DNA of 64,000 nucleotides from the NCBI RefSeq assembly GCF_000182565.1, contig NW_015971543.1, positions 1,242,138 through 1,306,137 of the forward strand, given 5' to 3'. Source of the DNA: Spizellomyces punctatus DAOM BR117 (Eukaryota; Chytridiomycota; Chytridiomycetes; Spizellomycetales; Spizellomycetaceae). Both the position numbers and the translations under genes were made by a program. The first letter of the stretch is position 1. Each line of letters begins with the position of its first letter. The notes beneath the pieces are model-generated. The model was not told where the DNA came from and ran no database searches. It saw nothing but the letters and a program-made list of their open reading frames with translations. Positions 47,665 through 57,863 of this stretch are shown in pieces.

Positions 47665-49607
47665 AACCGTCATCCCCATCATAATCTGTTGCGATAGTTT
47701 GACCGAGGTAAGATAAAGCCAAGGGTATCAGCAGCGTAATCTGTCAAGTCGTCACATCATGACCCAATTGAGGTAACTGAAAAGATGAAATCGAGACTAT
47801 CACAAACAGTGCGCCACGACACAATTCGGATATGGTCCTGCAGTACATATTACATCTTTGCAGCAATAGGATATGTGCAAAGCATTCAGGTATTGGGTCT
47901 GACGGATTCGGAGGATAGTGTAAATATACGCGGTTAAGATACCATGGTGGGATCGGGCTAGGAGAAACCAAGTACCGATTCTCATTGATCCGGGTGGTAT
48001 AAGGTGCTGTTTTGAGGTTGCGGGGGGTCAAAACGCTGCTCGTCCTACGCTTGGTGCTGTCGTAAGTAGTGTTCATCGGACGTCGGGCAAACAAACGGAA
48101 TCATAACAACCTTGCGATCGCCTTTACCTACACAGCAGTGTTACAAACCAGCAGACAAATGGTCTATTCGATGTGAAATGGTGGTTGTACTCGTGATTTA
48201 GAAGAACGTTGCCGAGAGACATCGTCTAACAAGGGGTTAGCTATGTAGCTAGCTGAACCGATACCAATACTTCGCTCAAAGAGCATTATACCCTACGAGC
48301 ATTAATTCCAAAGCGGGTCGGGTCGGGTTAGTTAAAAACATCATCGGGATTCCGTCATGGCTGCTATAGCGGCTTTGGAAGAGGAAAATGCAACCGTTTG
48401 CAAAGTGTACTCTGATACCATTGGACCATTTTGAGCTGATGGGCGCCCCTACACTATTAGATATGGTAATGTCTATTTGCGAGATCATTTATGCTCACGT
48501 AGATGTCTTACCACGGATGCATGGAAGTTTACGAATGGGGTCCTTGAACCGTCGACAGAACCATACTCAAATCGGTGGTTTATAGTACCCAAAAGAGAAG
48601 GAAACGTTCAAGGTTCATTCTATCGCACCTCAGAATCTCCAAAAGATACCTTCAAATCACCAACGCCAATAGATGTGTTCACCGGACAAGCCGAGCAACC
48701 AGCATCGGTGTTTCTATCGGACAAAAAAGTGCTTGGAATTGAATTACCATGTGTACATGGTGGCATGTAAAGTAACTAGCGGAGTATGCATAATCCAAGT
48801 CAAAGCACTCATGTGTGTGTCTCCGTCAATACGTCGATACGAGTTGCGCTTACATAGGATAAAGATAATAACCAAACTGCAACTTTTGTATTTTTCAGGC
48901 CTCACGCGCATGTTTAGCCAGTATTTAGTCTACGACATGCAATTATATTTCCATTCGAACTACTTGGTCGGTGATTACATCGGTACGAGTTGTAGTTAGA
49001 CATACAGTAGTCTGCGATCCACTTGTACTTTCATACCCATTGGAATCGCTTGGCCGGTGATTACATCGATATGAATAGTATTCTGCTGGCTGGGGCACAG
49101 GTCATATGTGGGACTGCTGGCGGAATGCCAAAGTTACCTGCGATCGACATTGACATTGAAAGGATGGGGTATTTCAGTACGACAAGGAGCTGCTAGTCAG
49201 TCGTTTTTACAAGGCTAAAAGAAGAATCCGCATGTCTACATAAGCGCCTTGTAATCGAAGCGTGAACACAGTGGATGTTCTTCTCAATACAAAGTGCTTG
49301 GCCATTGTCCTGTAGATATGGACTTCTTTTGGTAGCCAGTCCAAAGTCCCGGGATAGCTTCAGGGCATTCGATTAAAGGCATTTACATATTGCCTTGGTA
49401 GATATTGGCCATTGAGGTATGGATTGGCAAATTGCGGGGTGCAATCGCCTATTCTTGTATTGCTTTGCTAATGGGCAGTCCATTTCATCAGATGCTGTAA
49501 ACCCGTCGAACCTGGCAGGGATAACCACACCGGATATTTGACTTAAATATTGTTGAATTTCTGGCATAGTATAACACCGCTGGGCGGCCGATCCTTGCCA
49601 GAAATGC
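47665..49607. other. Gene-poor island, right part
   Basis: No gene is supported apart from a small reverse-transcriptase-like scrap near 48.5 kb. Two ~39-bp near-copies (48951 and 49037, sharing CTTGG(T/C)CGGTGATTACATCG) are present. Other frames are short and overlap. Confidence 0.5.
48510..48650 (+). pseudogene. Possible reverse-transcriptase fragment of a Ty3/gypsy-type element
   Basis: One frame reads Gly-Val-Leu-Glu-Pro-Ser...Tyr-Ser-Asn-Arg-Trp-Phe-Ile-Val-Pro-Lys-Arg, close to the block just before the first RT motif of Ty3/gypsy elements. A one-base shift then gives Val-His-Ser-Ile-Ala-Pro-Gln-Asn, comparable to the following His-Asp-(Leu/Ile)-Gln-Pro-Leu-Asn block. Nothing clear follows, and no LTR, protease or integrase was found nearby. 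A decayed, frameshifted scrap is the best reading; chance similarity is possible because only about 45 residues are involved. Confidence 0.4.
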
Positions 49608-50525
49608 CTATAGACTGCCCAACGCGATTCTGAGCTGACGTTCAATCGTTGTGCTGCCAATAATAGGCTTGCCATGGCTACGCGTCAAGATCTCCACGTT
49701 CCTCTTTCGTACAACGTCTTCCATCAACGTAGAGAACCAATCTCGGACAGCTTTTACGCGATCCACCATCAAGACGAGACCGATTGTCTGAAACTTCAAG
49801 GTATCCCCGCCGCCGGATTGCAGCAGATCATTAAGAAGTAGCGCGTGGCGGGGAGCTGTCTTTGTCGAATTTGGCAGTGTGATCAGTAATTCGACTTCAT
49901 CAAATTCAGAGGACACTCCTTGGGGAGCCACGAGTCGAACACATTGCTCCATAGTACCATGTCCAACGGGAGTGACATCGTCACTGTGTGTCCACGCCGG
50001 GAAAAGGTCTTCAGCAGCTTGAACCTCAGCCTTCACTTTGTCCTTGATTCGTGGGAGGGAAGCACGCGGGGCAATCAGCTTGGCGTTCGGGTAGCGCGTC
50101 TTGTACGCTGCCGCGTCGATTGTGTGCCAGGAACATGGTATGTAGATATGGGTAACTGTACCGAGTGCGTCAATCTCGGCCATTGTTGATTCATCCGCAC
50201 AGAGGACAGAGTACAGCAGGAGGGAAGTAGAGTTTGGCGGCCTGTACACTGGCATTATTCTGGGCATGTTTGAACCAGGAACAATTCCGGTAACAATCCA
50301 TAAACCATCTGTCACTTTTTCCAGCGGGCCGTGTGGTTGAACACGCTGGGGAAATGGTGTGTCGGGTTTGATTTGGTCTGGCAGGCTGTAAAGAATGTAA
50401 AGGAGTCCAGCGCGGCTGACCCGACGACCATGTCTTGTGCGAGTAAGGAGGTAATAACCGCTGAGGCAGGTCAGGGCAGCGACTCCGACGCCTTTCAGTA
50501 TTTGGACCGCTGTAGAGTTCAGCAT
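49608..50525 (-). CDS. Membrane-anchored metallo-hydrolase-like protein (DUF4336 type)
   Basis: Single-exon gene, 305 aa. Residues 8-28 form an N-terminal membrane anchor followed by Arg-rich positive residues. The rest resembles DUF4336/metallo-beta-lactamase-fold proteins: Asp-Gly-Leu-Trp-Ile-Val-Thr-Gly near residue 73, a Met-Pro-Val-Tyr-Arg strand, Leu-Leu-Leu-Tyr-Ser-Val, Ile-Asp-Ala-Leu-Gly-Thr-Val-Thr-His-Ile, then His-Thr-Ile-Asp-Ala-Ala-Ala-Tyr-Lys and Arg-Tyr-Pro-Asn-Ala-Lys. The full zinc-binding HxHxDH motif of classical MBL enzymes is not present in this order, so activity is uncertain. The C-terminal Arg-rich Gly-Lys-Pro-Ile-Ile-Gly segment fits the end of this fold. Substrate and location (ER or mitochondrial outer face) are unknown. 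Confidence 0.72.
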   Translation of the reverse strand: MLNSTAVQILKGVGVAALTCLSGYYLLTRTRHGRRVSRAGLLYILYSLPDQIKPDTPFPQRVQPHGPLEKVTDGLWIVTGIVPGSNMPRIMPVYRPPNSTSLLLYSVLCADESTMAEIDALGTVTHIYIPCSWHTIDAAAYKTRYPNAKLIAPRASLPRIKDKVKAEVQAAEDLFPAWTHSDDVTPVGHGTMEQCVRLVAPQGVSSEFDEVELLITLPNSTKTAPRHALLLNDLLQSGGGDTLKFQTIGLVLMVDRVKAVRDWFSTLMEDVVRKRNVEILTRSHGKPIIGSTTIERQLRIALGSL

Positions 50526-51163
50526 GGCAGAAAGTAACAGTGGTCGTCGTCTGACAGTGCCAAAAGCCCTTTAAAAAGCAGTTTGGGACGTGCAAAGCTG
50601 TATGACTCATCACGCCACGTTTGCCTTTAACTTCGCCAAGCAGAGGATGGACAGGACAACCAACCTGCGCATTGAGAATAGATGATGATCCGAAAGTTGA
50701 CCTCCCCATAATGTTGCGCAGATGGGTTGTGAGAGACGAGATTGGCCCACAGTTTAGCTGGATACGAGCTCCCTCAAATGCTCCCTTACGAAAATGCGAC
50801 TACAAACGGGATCTGCGTAACGACTATAATATTGTCGCAGGCACGTTTACCACAAAGAACACAGAGCAGGTGCCGATATTCAAGAGTTGCAATCTTTAAC
50901 AAGGATTGTACGGCTGTTCGTTATTGCAGCAAAAGCTAGGAAAGGTTTACTCTCCGTGACGATCTTTAGGGCACGTGACACTGGTTCGCCGCCAAACGGT
51001 GAATGATGGCTCGCCCGACTTGCGGCCTGTGATCAGCGTTAGTGGCTGCAGTTTTTAAAAGAAAGCATCGAGCCCGCAAGACATTGACGTAGAATAAAAC
51101 TGCATAACCCGCTTATAATTCACTCCGCCTTTATTATCTTGAACGATATCCACCCTCCCCACC
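50526..51163. other. Divergent promoter region
   Basis: 638 bp between two divergent start codons; only short overlapping frames. No clear TATA element or RNA gene. Confidence 0.5.
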
Positions 51164-51686
51164 ATGAACGGCACAGATAACTCACCAAATTCGCAACCAG
51201 CAACAGCAGAGCAACGTCCAGCAGAACCATCCCAGCTTACCGCCCTCAACGAACCCTCTACAACTTCTCACCCCGCCTCCTCCTCCGCTTCCTCTTCGAC
51301 CACAGGGCTATCACAGTGGGAACAAACAAGAGCACAATGGACACGCGGGCACAGACCTTACAGCCCAAATCCCCCACCAGCACCTGACTGGTACAAAAGT
51401 AATCCAGCACTGGCAGACGTTGATGTGACCCATTTCGATGCTATTTATAAGAGTTTGGTGGAGGGAAGACGATTTGCCAAGCCCGTACCATTGCCTTTTG
51501 TAGTGGCAGTTTTGGTAGGTCCGCTTCAATTTGTCCTACGTGCCTTTGATTGTTGTACTAACTCTTTGTATGTTACCCAAGATACATGGGTGGAAAGTGG
51601 AGGGTTTGTGGAATCCTGCAACTGGAATTGGGGCAGCATATCCTGCAGACGAGAGTAATAATAATAATAAGAATAATAATCGATGA
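51164..51686 (+). CDS. Gag1-clamp-like (DUF4050) protein
   Basis: Exons 51164-51514 and 51582-51686 (151 aa); 67-nt intron with GTAGGT donor and a perfect ACTAAC branch site. Residues 1-60 are Ser/Thr/Ala/Pro-rich and disordered. The C-terminal part has Phe-Asp-Ala-Ile-Tyr-Lys-Ser-Leu-Val-Glu-Gly-Arg-Arg, then Pro-Val-Pro-Leu-Pro-Phe-Val-Val-Ala-Val-Leu and, after the intron, His-Gly-Trp-Lys-Val-Glu-Gly-Leu-Trp, the pattern of fungal DUF4050/Gag1-like clamp domains. The protein ends in an Asn-rich tail encoded by an AAT microsatellite. The molecular role of this family in this type of fungus is unknown. Confidence 0.72.
51657..51680 (+). repeat. AAT microsatellite in coding sequence
   Basis: Seven AAT units broken by one AAG, translated as poly-Asn at the end of the Gag1-like protein. 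Length changes would alter only the tail. Confidence 0.8.
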
Positions 51687-52024
51687 TATATCAAAGATTT
51701 GATCCTGTCCCATACATTTCCAAAGCGCGCTCGAGGATGATCCTTTTGTTGTCATCTACTGGATTGTATGTACAATATATTGAATTGTATAGAACCATGA
51801 CAAAACATCCGTCGTAAAGGGTAACAACAATCCCCCCATTTCCAAACATATGTAGAGGCTTCGTGCCCAAGCGAAATAACTATATGAAAACACATAATCG
51901 AAACCGGAACTTGCATTAGGCCAACTCTACTCTGCCTGAAAATACGTCAATGTCCTGGATTGGAATAGATAAAAAGAAAGAAAAAGCACCATGAGCCACA
52001 TATCACAGGCAAAGTGTTCTTCAC
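51687..52024. other. Intergenic, two converging 3' ends
   Basis: 338 bp, AT-rich, no gene seen. Confidence 0.5.
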
Positions 52025-54993
52025 TCACAATCCCACCTCAGACTCATTCCCATCTTCAACAATTTTCAGTGCTGGCAGCTCCACCAAAGGAGATACCATT
52101 TCATCGCTACCACCAGAAACTGAATTCGTCCCGGTGAGCAAGTCAACTGCACTCCCACTCGCGCTGCTTGTTCTGCTCGTTACAATCCCATCCGCGGAGA
52201 TTTGAATATCCAGATCCTCATCATCGCTATCCCCCGCTACCGGCGTCAAAAGACCCGTAGCGGGCGTCGCCGTAGGATGCTCACTGAAGGAAGACGATGA
52301 TCGACGACCCACAGAACTAGGCGCAATATCCGAGCTATCCCTTCTGTCCACCCCCAATGGCACATTCACATGATCTCCTACACTACGGATTGCCCCTCCT
52401 ATAGTAGCACCAGACCGATGACTCTCTGTGCTGTCTCTTCTGAGCCCATTGGCCAGAAAACTTCCCATCGTCAAGCTCGCCAAACTTACCCCTCTGTCCG
52501 ACAGGCTCGCTCTTCTATCTGACAAATTGTCGCCTACGAGGGTAAGACTATAGCCTGTTCGCATCGACCTTTCAGATGAGGACCCACTCGTGACACCAGT
52601 GACCCTGCTGGAGGCATCGTAGAGCGCTCGTGTTGATGCTGTTTCATCGATATCTTCTTCTTCGCTATCTTCGAGATCGGAAATATGGACAGAGCGGAAT
52701 GAACGGCCATCGTCTGGTGGGTCAGGGAGCTCTAGTGGCTCGTCAAGGGAAAAGATTTTATCGTGGTTTAAGAGAAGATCCTATATGGATCGTGGTTAGT
52801 TGAAAATCGCGGAACGGTCGAGTAACTCGCATCGGCTGTCCAAATACCTTCATCATTCGGACCGGATGTTTATCATGTAGAGTGATTTGCGTATGCACCT
52901 GTCCATTGGTGTGATCACTGAGTGCGTGGACATCGCTTTAAGACAGGACGGCCATTTCTTCACTTACCCGAGGCCGCAACACATAATGCCCTAGGTTTTG
53001 AGCAAAGTCGCTTATCTTCGGATCCTCCGGATCCAATTGCGCGATTAACCTTCCCAGTCATTTAGTCAACAATCAATGAATGTGAGGAACGCAACCGATG
53101 CTGTGATAGACTCACTTATGCCAATGCTCTGACAAAAGTCTCAAGGTACAGTAATGAGGTGGAGGCATCGTGGCCAGCAAGCTCCTTAGGGAGGCTATTC
53201 TCATTGGACCGAAATCATCCGCTTTGCTCAAATACAGTAGTTTGAGAGGTTCATAAATTTCGTCGGAGCAGACTGATGTGGGAAGTTCGATTAGGTAAAG
53301 TTTCAGAGCACCTATTATCAACGAAGTGGGAAGACGCCGCAGGTATTTGAGACTGGCTTTGGAGTTGTTGAGATCAGTGCGGAGAGCGTGGAGCGCTGGT
53401 ATATTGGAATTCGGTTCCAGCCTAGAAGTAGGAGGTTGTTACATTTGAGTCCGCGAAAGACGATTTGGCTTAAAGACCTACCAGAGATCGACTTCTGGCC
53501 CCTCACCCCGCTCAGTAGCTCCCTGCCGGGTATCTTCGATAGCGCGCAGGCACTTCTTGACTAGCAAGGGTACTTTCCGCCCTCTGCTTGCAGCATAATC
53601 TTCAAGAGAGACGCCAAATACCTAGGCCATCCGCAAACGAAACCAGGATAAATGGAAATCCAAGAAGGAGGCAACGGGAGGTCCTTACCGGATCTCGATA
53701 AGAGTTTCCATAATAGTTATGATAGACAGCTGGTGGTAGCCGTACATTTCCAGTTCGCTGAGACTCAATCATGATTTCGATTTCCTTTGCCGGGCTAAGG
53801 GTCTCCAAGTAAACTTGATTTCTTTCGCATACATTCCGCGTGCCGGCGATAATACTCTTCTCAGCATTATTCAACCCCAATAAAGATTCTTTAAATATTT
53901 CCATTCTACGGGTTTCAACATGTTGAAGAGAATTCATATACTCCCAACAGGCGCTCTCTAAGAATAGTCGCGTCTCTTCAGTGGCTTCGACCGCTTTTCG
54001 ATATTCAAAATCGGCTCGTTCGGCTTCTCGCCGAGTTTTACGATGTAACGGTTCGTTTTCGATGGAGAGACGCTTCCACTGGTAGTGACTTGAGGTACTG
54101 AAGCGATGCCCTCGTCCTATATTGCGAATGAATCCTTCATTAATCATTTGAGAAAGCATCGATATGGCTCCTTCTTCATCCAGGTGTAGCTTGACACGAA
54201 GGTACTGAAGTGCATCATCGCCCGAAAAGCAGTTTTTCGAAGATCCCCAAAGAGATTTGACGTCCTTGAAAATTGGATAAGCAGCTAGCCCTTCCGGAAA
54301 CCGATTGTGACATTTATTCACCTGCGTTCTTATCTCTCTCTGCATTTTCAGTAGCAAAGTATTAAAATCCTCCACCGTGAATGATCTCGGCCCCATACTG
54401 ATCATCACATCCATACTCGGCAAATCGTGCTCAGATCGACTCTGCTCGAACTTTCGTTGCTCTACATCAGCAGCACTGCACTTTGTCTTGTAGTCTTGCA
54501 CCAGTCCTTCCAGCTCTGAGCGTTGCCCTGACAAGGATTTCCAGGTTGAGTCGATTTTGTCTTTACGGACAATGGAGAGCTTGCGGTTGTCATCCAAGAA
54601 TCGTTGAAGGGGATGAATTAGTTGGGAAATTTGATCGGCGGCTTGTTTGTGACATGTTCCTAGGTTCGCCATTTCTTGTTTGGCATTGCCAAAGATTTGT
54701 GCAAGAAGAGACTCGTCCTTTCCAAACCCGTCTGCTCGTGGCTTTAGCTGACTCAATTCGGTTAGCTTGCTTGCGTACTGTTCTTCTGCTGTTTTTCTTT
54801 GAGTCAAAAACGCCAATAATTCCTCAATTTCGGTGACGCCCTTCAATGAAATGGTTAGTCGCCTTTAAGAATGGAATGCCAAACACATCTACTCCTCTAC
54901 AGCATAACTAACCATTTGGTAGTGCTCATGGAGCACATGCACGCCAGCTGTTGGGTCGGCTAAATTGCGCGAAAATGTCTCAGTAACGGCCAT
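52025..54993 (-). CDS. F-BAR/DEP/RhoGAP protein (Rga7/Rgd3-like)
   Basis: Exons 54993-54913, 54840-53689, 53621-53482, 53421-53116, 53049-52968, 52898-52848 and 52780-52025 (855 aa); six introns of 60-72 nt. Residues 10-170 and 295-390 are the two halves of an F-BAR coiled coil; a DEP domain (about 222-290, with Phe-Ser-Gly-Asp-Asp-Ala-Leu and Gly-Phe-Ile-Arg) is inserted between them, as in fungal Rga7/Rga8/Rgd3 proteins. A RhoGAP domain (412-~625) starts Val-Phe-Gly-Val-Ser-Leu-Glu-Asp and keeps Pro-Leu-Leu-Val-Lys-Lys-Cys, Leu-Lys-Tyr-Leu-Arg-Arg-Leu-Pro and Gln-Asn-Leu-Gly-His-Tyr. The site where the arginine finger is expected (Gly-Ile-Phe-Arg) reads Asp-Leu-Trp-Leu. The C-terminal 250 residues are Ser/Asp-rich. 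It should bind curved plasma membrane and Rho GTPases at growth or division sites. Confidence 0.87.
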
Positions 54994-55394
54994 GTCAACC
55001 GAGAGAGTTACCACTCTGGTTACCTGGTGTACCCCAAAACCAGTCTTCAAAACGTAGCATATCTCAAATTCTTCTTACTCCAGACTGGGGTCGCTTTGCG
55101 AGGATTCAGTTGACACGGTCAAGCAATGCGGGATGGCACTGGAAACGATCTACAATTGAAGCCGCCCGTCAAACTTGGACAAACACTCGCTACTGTAATT
55201 CTGCTTCCTCGCGAGCGGCTCCTTTCCCCTCTACTTGGGTTTCCTAAAAAACAACGGCCGTGAAGAAGCGATCTTGCCGTCCTCCGCACGGTCGTGGGCG
55301 CACAGCGAGCGTTTCGATTAATTGTGCATGACTAAGCATGCCCCCTATCTGAACGGGTTTGGGGGCGAGCTTCCAGCAAATCAGAACAAAAGAC
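54994..55394. other. Divergent promoter region
   Basis: 401 bp between the F-BAR protein and the SUZ protein starts. Short overlapping frames only. Confidence 0.5.
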
Positions 55395-56246
55395 ATGGCA
55401 CAGGACTCTTGGGAAGATGAAGTATGTACGCACGCTGCCGTAACTTGTATCAAGACATACGTTGATTTCTGACTTTTGTCTGCAGTGGGACGAAGTGGAA
55501 CCAATCCCCGTGCCTACACCGCTAGTGAATAAACCTTTAGAAACGTGAGTGCGACAATTGCCGAATGTGATCGTAGGGTCATTCCTCATATCTTTCATAT
55601 CTTGTCTTTGCAAGTGTTCCACGGGGACCTACAGTTATTGAAACTGGAAGTGGACGAACTGAGTATGTGCCACAGGTAAGTCCAATTTACGCTTCACAGC
55701 TGAATTCTTTCCCCTATTTAATTCTTGGCTGCACAGGTGCGGCTTCTCAAACGCGACACCAAAGTAAAAGGAGGGACGCAAATGGAGCGATCGCCATCAG
55801 GAGGGAGTAGCAAATCGCTCGCTGAACGTGAGGCAGAGTACGCTGCGGCAAGGGCGAGAATATTTGGAGAGGGGAGTGACTCGCAGACGAGAGCAGAACC
55901 AAAGGAGTATCTTGGAGAAACCAAGGGGGGTGCTGACGAAAAAGGAGAAAAGAATCCCGCGAGAGAGGAGAAATTTGGTGCTCAAGGCCCGCCAGATCTT
56001 TCTCGATCCCAGGACTCGTTTCGGAGGTTTCCAAGCGAGAGTTCAAAAGCCATACCCCGAAATTCTTCCATTAACACTTCAATGCGAACGCCGGCGTCAC
56101 GATCGCACCAGCAGAAGGAATTCGGCGAATCCTTGACCCCACCTTCGGTTTTCACCCCAAATTCCCTAAAATCTGTGAAGACCCCAGCAGGACCACCACC
56201 TGATAATGTAAAAGGGTTCATCGGCATTCGCGATACCCAAAAGTAG
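55395..56246 (+). CDS. SZRD1: SUZ and SUZ-C domain protein (SZRD1-like)
   Basis: Exons 55395-55421, 55486-55544, 55615-55675 and 55737-56246 (218 aa); introns 64, 70 and 61 nt. The N-terminus is acidic with Trp-Glu-Asp-Glu-Trp-Asp. The SUZ domain follows (about 50-90), ending in Leu-Ala-Glu-Arg-Glu-Ala-Glu-Tyr-Ala-Ala-Ala-Arg-Ala-Arg-Ile-Phe-Gly, the classic core. A Ser/Pro/Lys-rich linker leads to a C-terminal SUZ-C motif (Pro-Pro-Asp-Asn-Val-Lys-Gly-Phe...Arg). SUZ domains bind RNA; the small SZRD1-type proteins are poorly characterised. The 27-nt first exon is short but in frame and gives the family N-terminus. Confidence 0.85.
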
Positions 56247-56334
56247 AGCGTTCTATCCTGCACCGAGCCACCGCAACATGTACAGATTTAGATTCAATTA
56301 GCCATTTATTACATTGCATACCAAACTAGCCCTT

Positions 56335-57691
56335 TCAGCTTCCTTCCTCATACTTGCTCCTGGCCGCTAACCACTTTGTCAGCGCAGGGTAACGGTCTTC
56401 GTTATCGGGATGGCTCAGTCTATCCGAGGGCGGGATCAACGGTGAGAGTTTATCCAGCGATATTAGGACATCCGACAACATATTTCCGGTTTTCTCGGCT
56501 TGCTTCTTGATGTTAGTAACTTCACATGGCCGTCAGCAACCAGTGTTCAAAATAGTCGTTCGAACAGGTAACGAAAGCCTACCAGACATTAGCTTTTCAT
56601 TCTGACTTTTTGCCTCATAACAACGGTTAGTGACTGTATTCGCAAGCTTGGCGCAATATTCATCCATGTTCGTCATACTTTTCGCTAACAGTTGCTGTCC
56701 AAAAATGAGCACAATATGTCGCTGGGGTACAAGATATCCGGTACATACTTGATCCCGCGCAACGGCATCCGCACAACGTTGGATATGTGCACGACATTGT
56801 TCCCATAGCGCAATCGACGGTGACGGGTCCAGAGCAACTACGGGCGTGACTTGTTATAAAATGGGTTGACCTTAATGGTGACTGATAGAGCTCACATGGC
56901 AGTTCATTCACTTTAGCGCCGGGGGTCGGTGAAAACAACCCGCCCCAATTGAAGCCTTGAGGAGCCAGCGAAGACTCAATGAGGGGTTCAAACTACGCTA
57001 GAACATGTTGTGAATGAATATATTTTTGCAGTATGGGTTCCACGGTTCATGTTCCTATTCGATGAAAGCATACCTGTGGGACTTTTCTCAAGGCTGCGAG
57101 ATCCGGGTCCAGCTCCCTAACCCTGGGACCTCTTATCACTTCCACAATACCTTCAGCATTTACGGCGCTGTTCCGTTTTCTCGCCATCTCTTCCCTCTCA
57201 GTGCCGTCGGACAAGGCGTCGTTTGAAGACGGATGACCACCTGTCCCGTTTCCGGAACCGTGTTCGTCAGGCTGCTTTACGTCCTTTTCCCCAGTGTCCT
57301 TTCCAAAAAAGCTATCCGATACAGCAGTTGTTATTGCGTCGGATATTGAAGATACGTAGGGGAAGAAAGATCCTGCTGGGCCAATGGGGGTGGAAGCTGT
57401 AATGGGAGAGGTGTCGTCTGAATCTCGCGGCTCTGGTTCACCACGAAACGAAAGAAATGCGGGGAAAGAAAATAAACCGCTTGATGGTCCTGATGGTGAT
57501 GTTGAGTTCGTTAGGTGAGCAGAGGGGGCTGCAGTGTTCGTGTTTATATCGACGGGTCTTGACGGTCGTATAGGAGAAACGCGCGATGGATCCAGTTCAT
57601 TTTCCGTAGACGATGCCTGTTGTGTTAAATCCTTATGACTTTACTTGAACTTCATTCTTTCGGATCATAGAACCTCACGAAAACCTACCAT
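56335..57691 (-). CDS. BORCS5: BORCS5-like protein (BORC lysosome-positioning complex)
   Basis: Exons 57691-57689, 57616-57074, 56992-56896, 56837-56749, 56694-56583 and 56519-56335 (342 aa). All junctions keep frame; introns are 54-81 nt. The first exon would be the start codon alone (ATG|GTAGGT...CAACAG). Residues 1-180 are Ser/Pro/Thr-rich. The C-terminal 150 residues are helical: Trp-Glu-Gln-Cys-Arg-Ala-His-Ile-Gln-Arg-Cys-Ala-Asp-Ala-Val, a coiled coil, and Asp-Lys-Leu-Ser-Pro-Leu-Ile-Pro-Pro-Ser-Asp-Arg-Leu, which fits the BORCS5 pattern. In animals BORC sits on lysosomes and recruits Arl8; BORCS5 is N-myristoylated there, but this model starts Met-Ala. Family call moderate; an unseen upstream exon is possible. 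Confidence 0.62.
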
Positions 57692-57863
57692 CCCTCCGCT
57701 TGCAGCTACCTGCCATGTCCAAAGTCCAACTCCAACGCGAAGGACCGTTGGTGAGTCATCGATGCAAACTGCCTTACCTAAGCATGTCTCCGCAGCAATA
57801 TCCAAATCTCGCAGACAACGGATCCAGCAGTGATCCTGGTCTTCCTATTTTATCAACCCAAAT

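Noticed and set aside
53116-53421. Additional intron before a GTGCTCTG site near 53305
   Set aside because: The frame is open through this point and the RhoGAP motif Leu-Arg-Arg-Leu-Pro is continuous, so no intron is needed.
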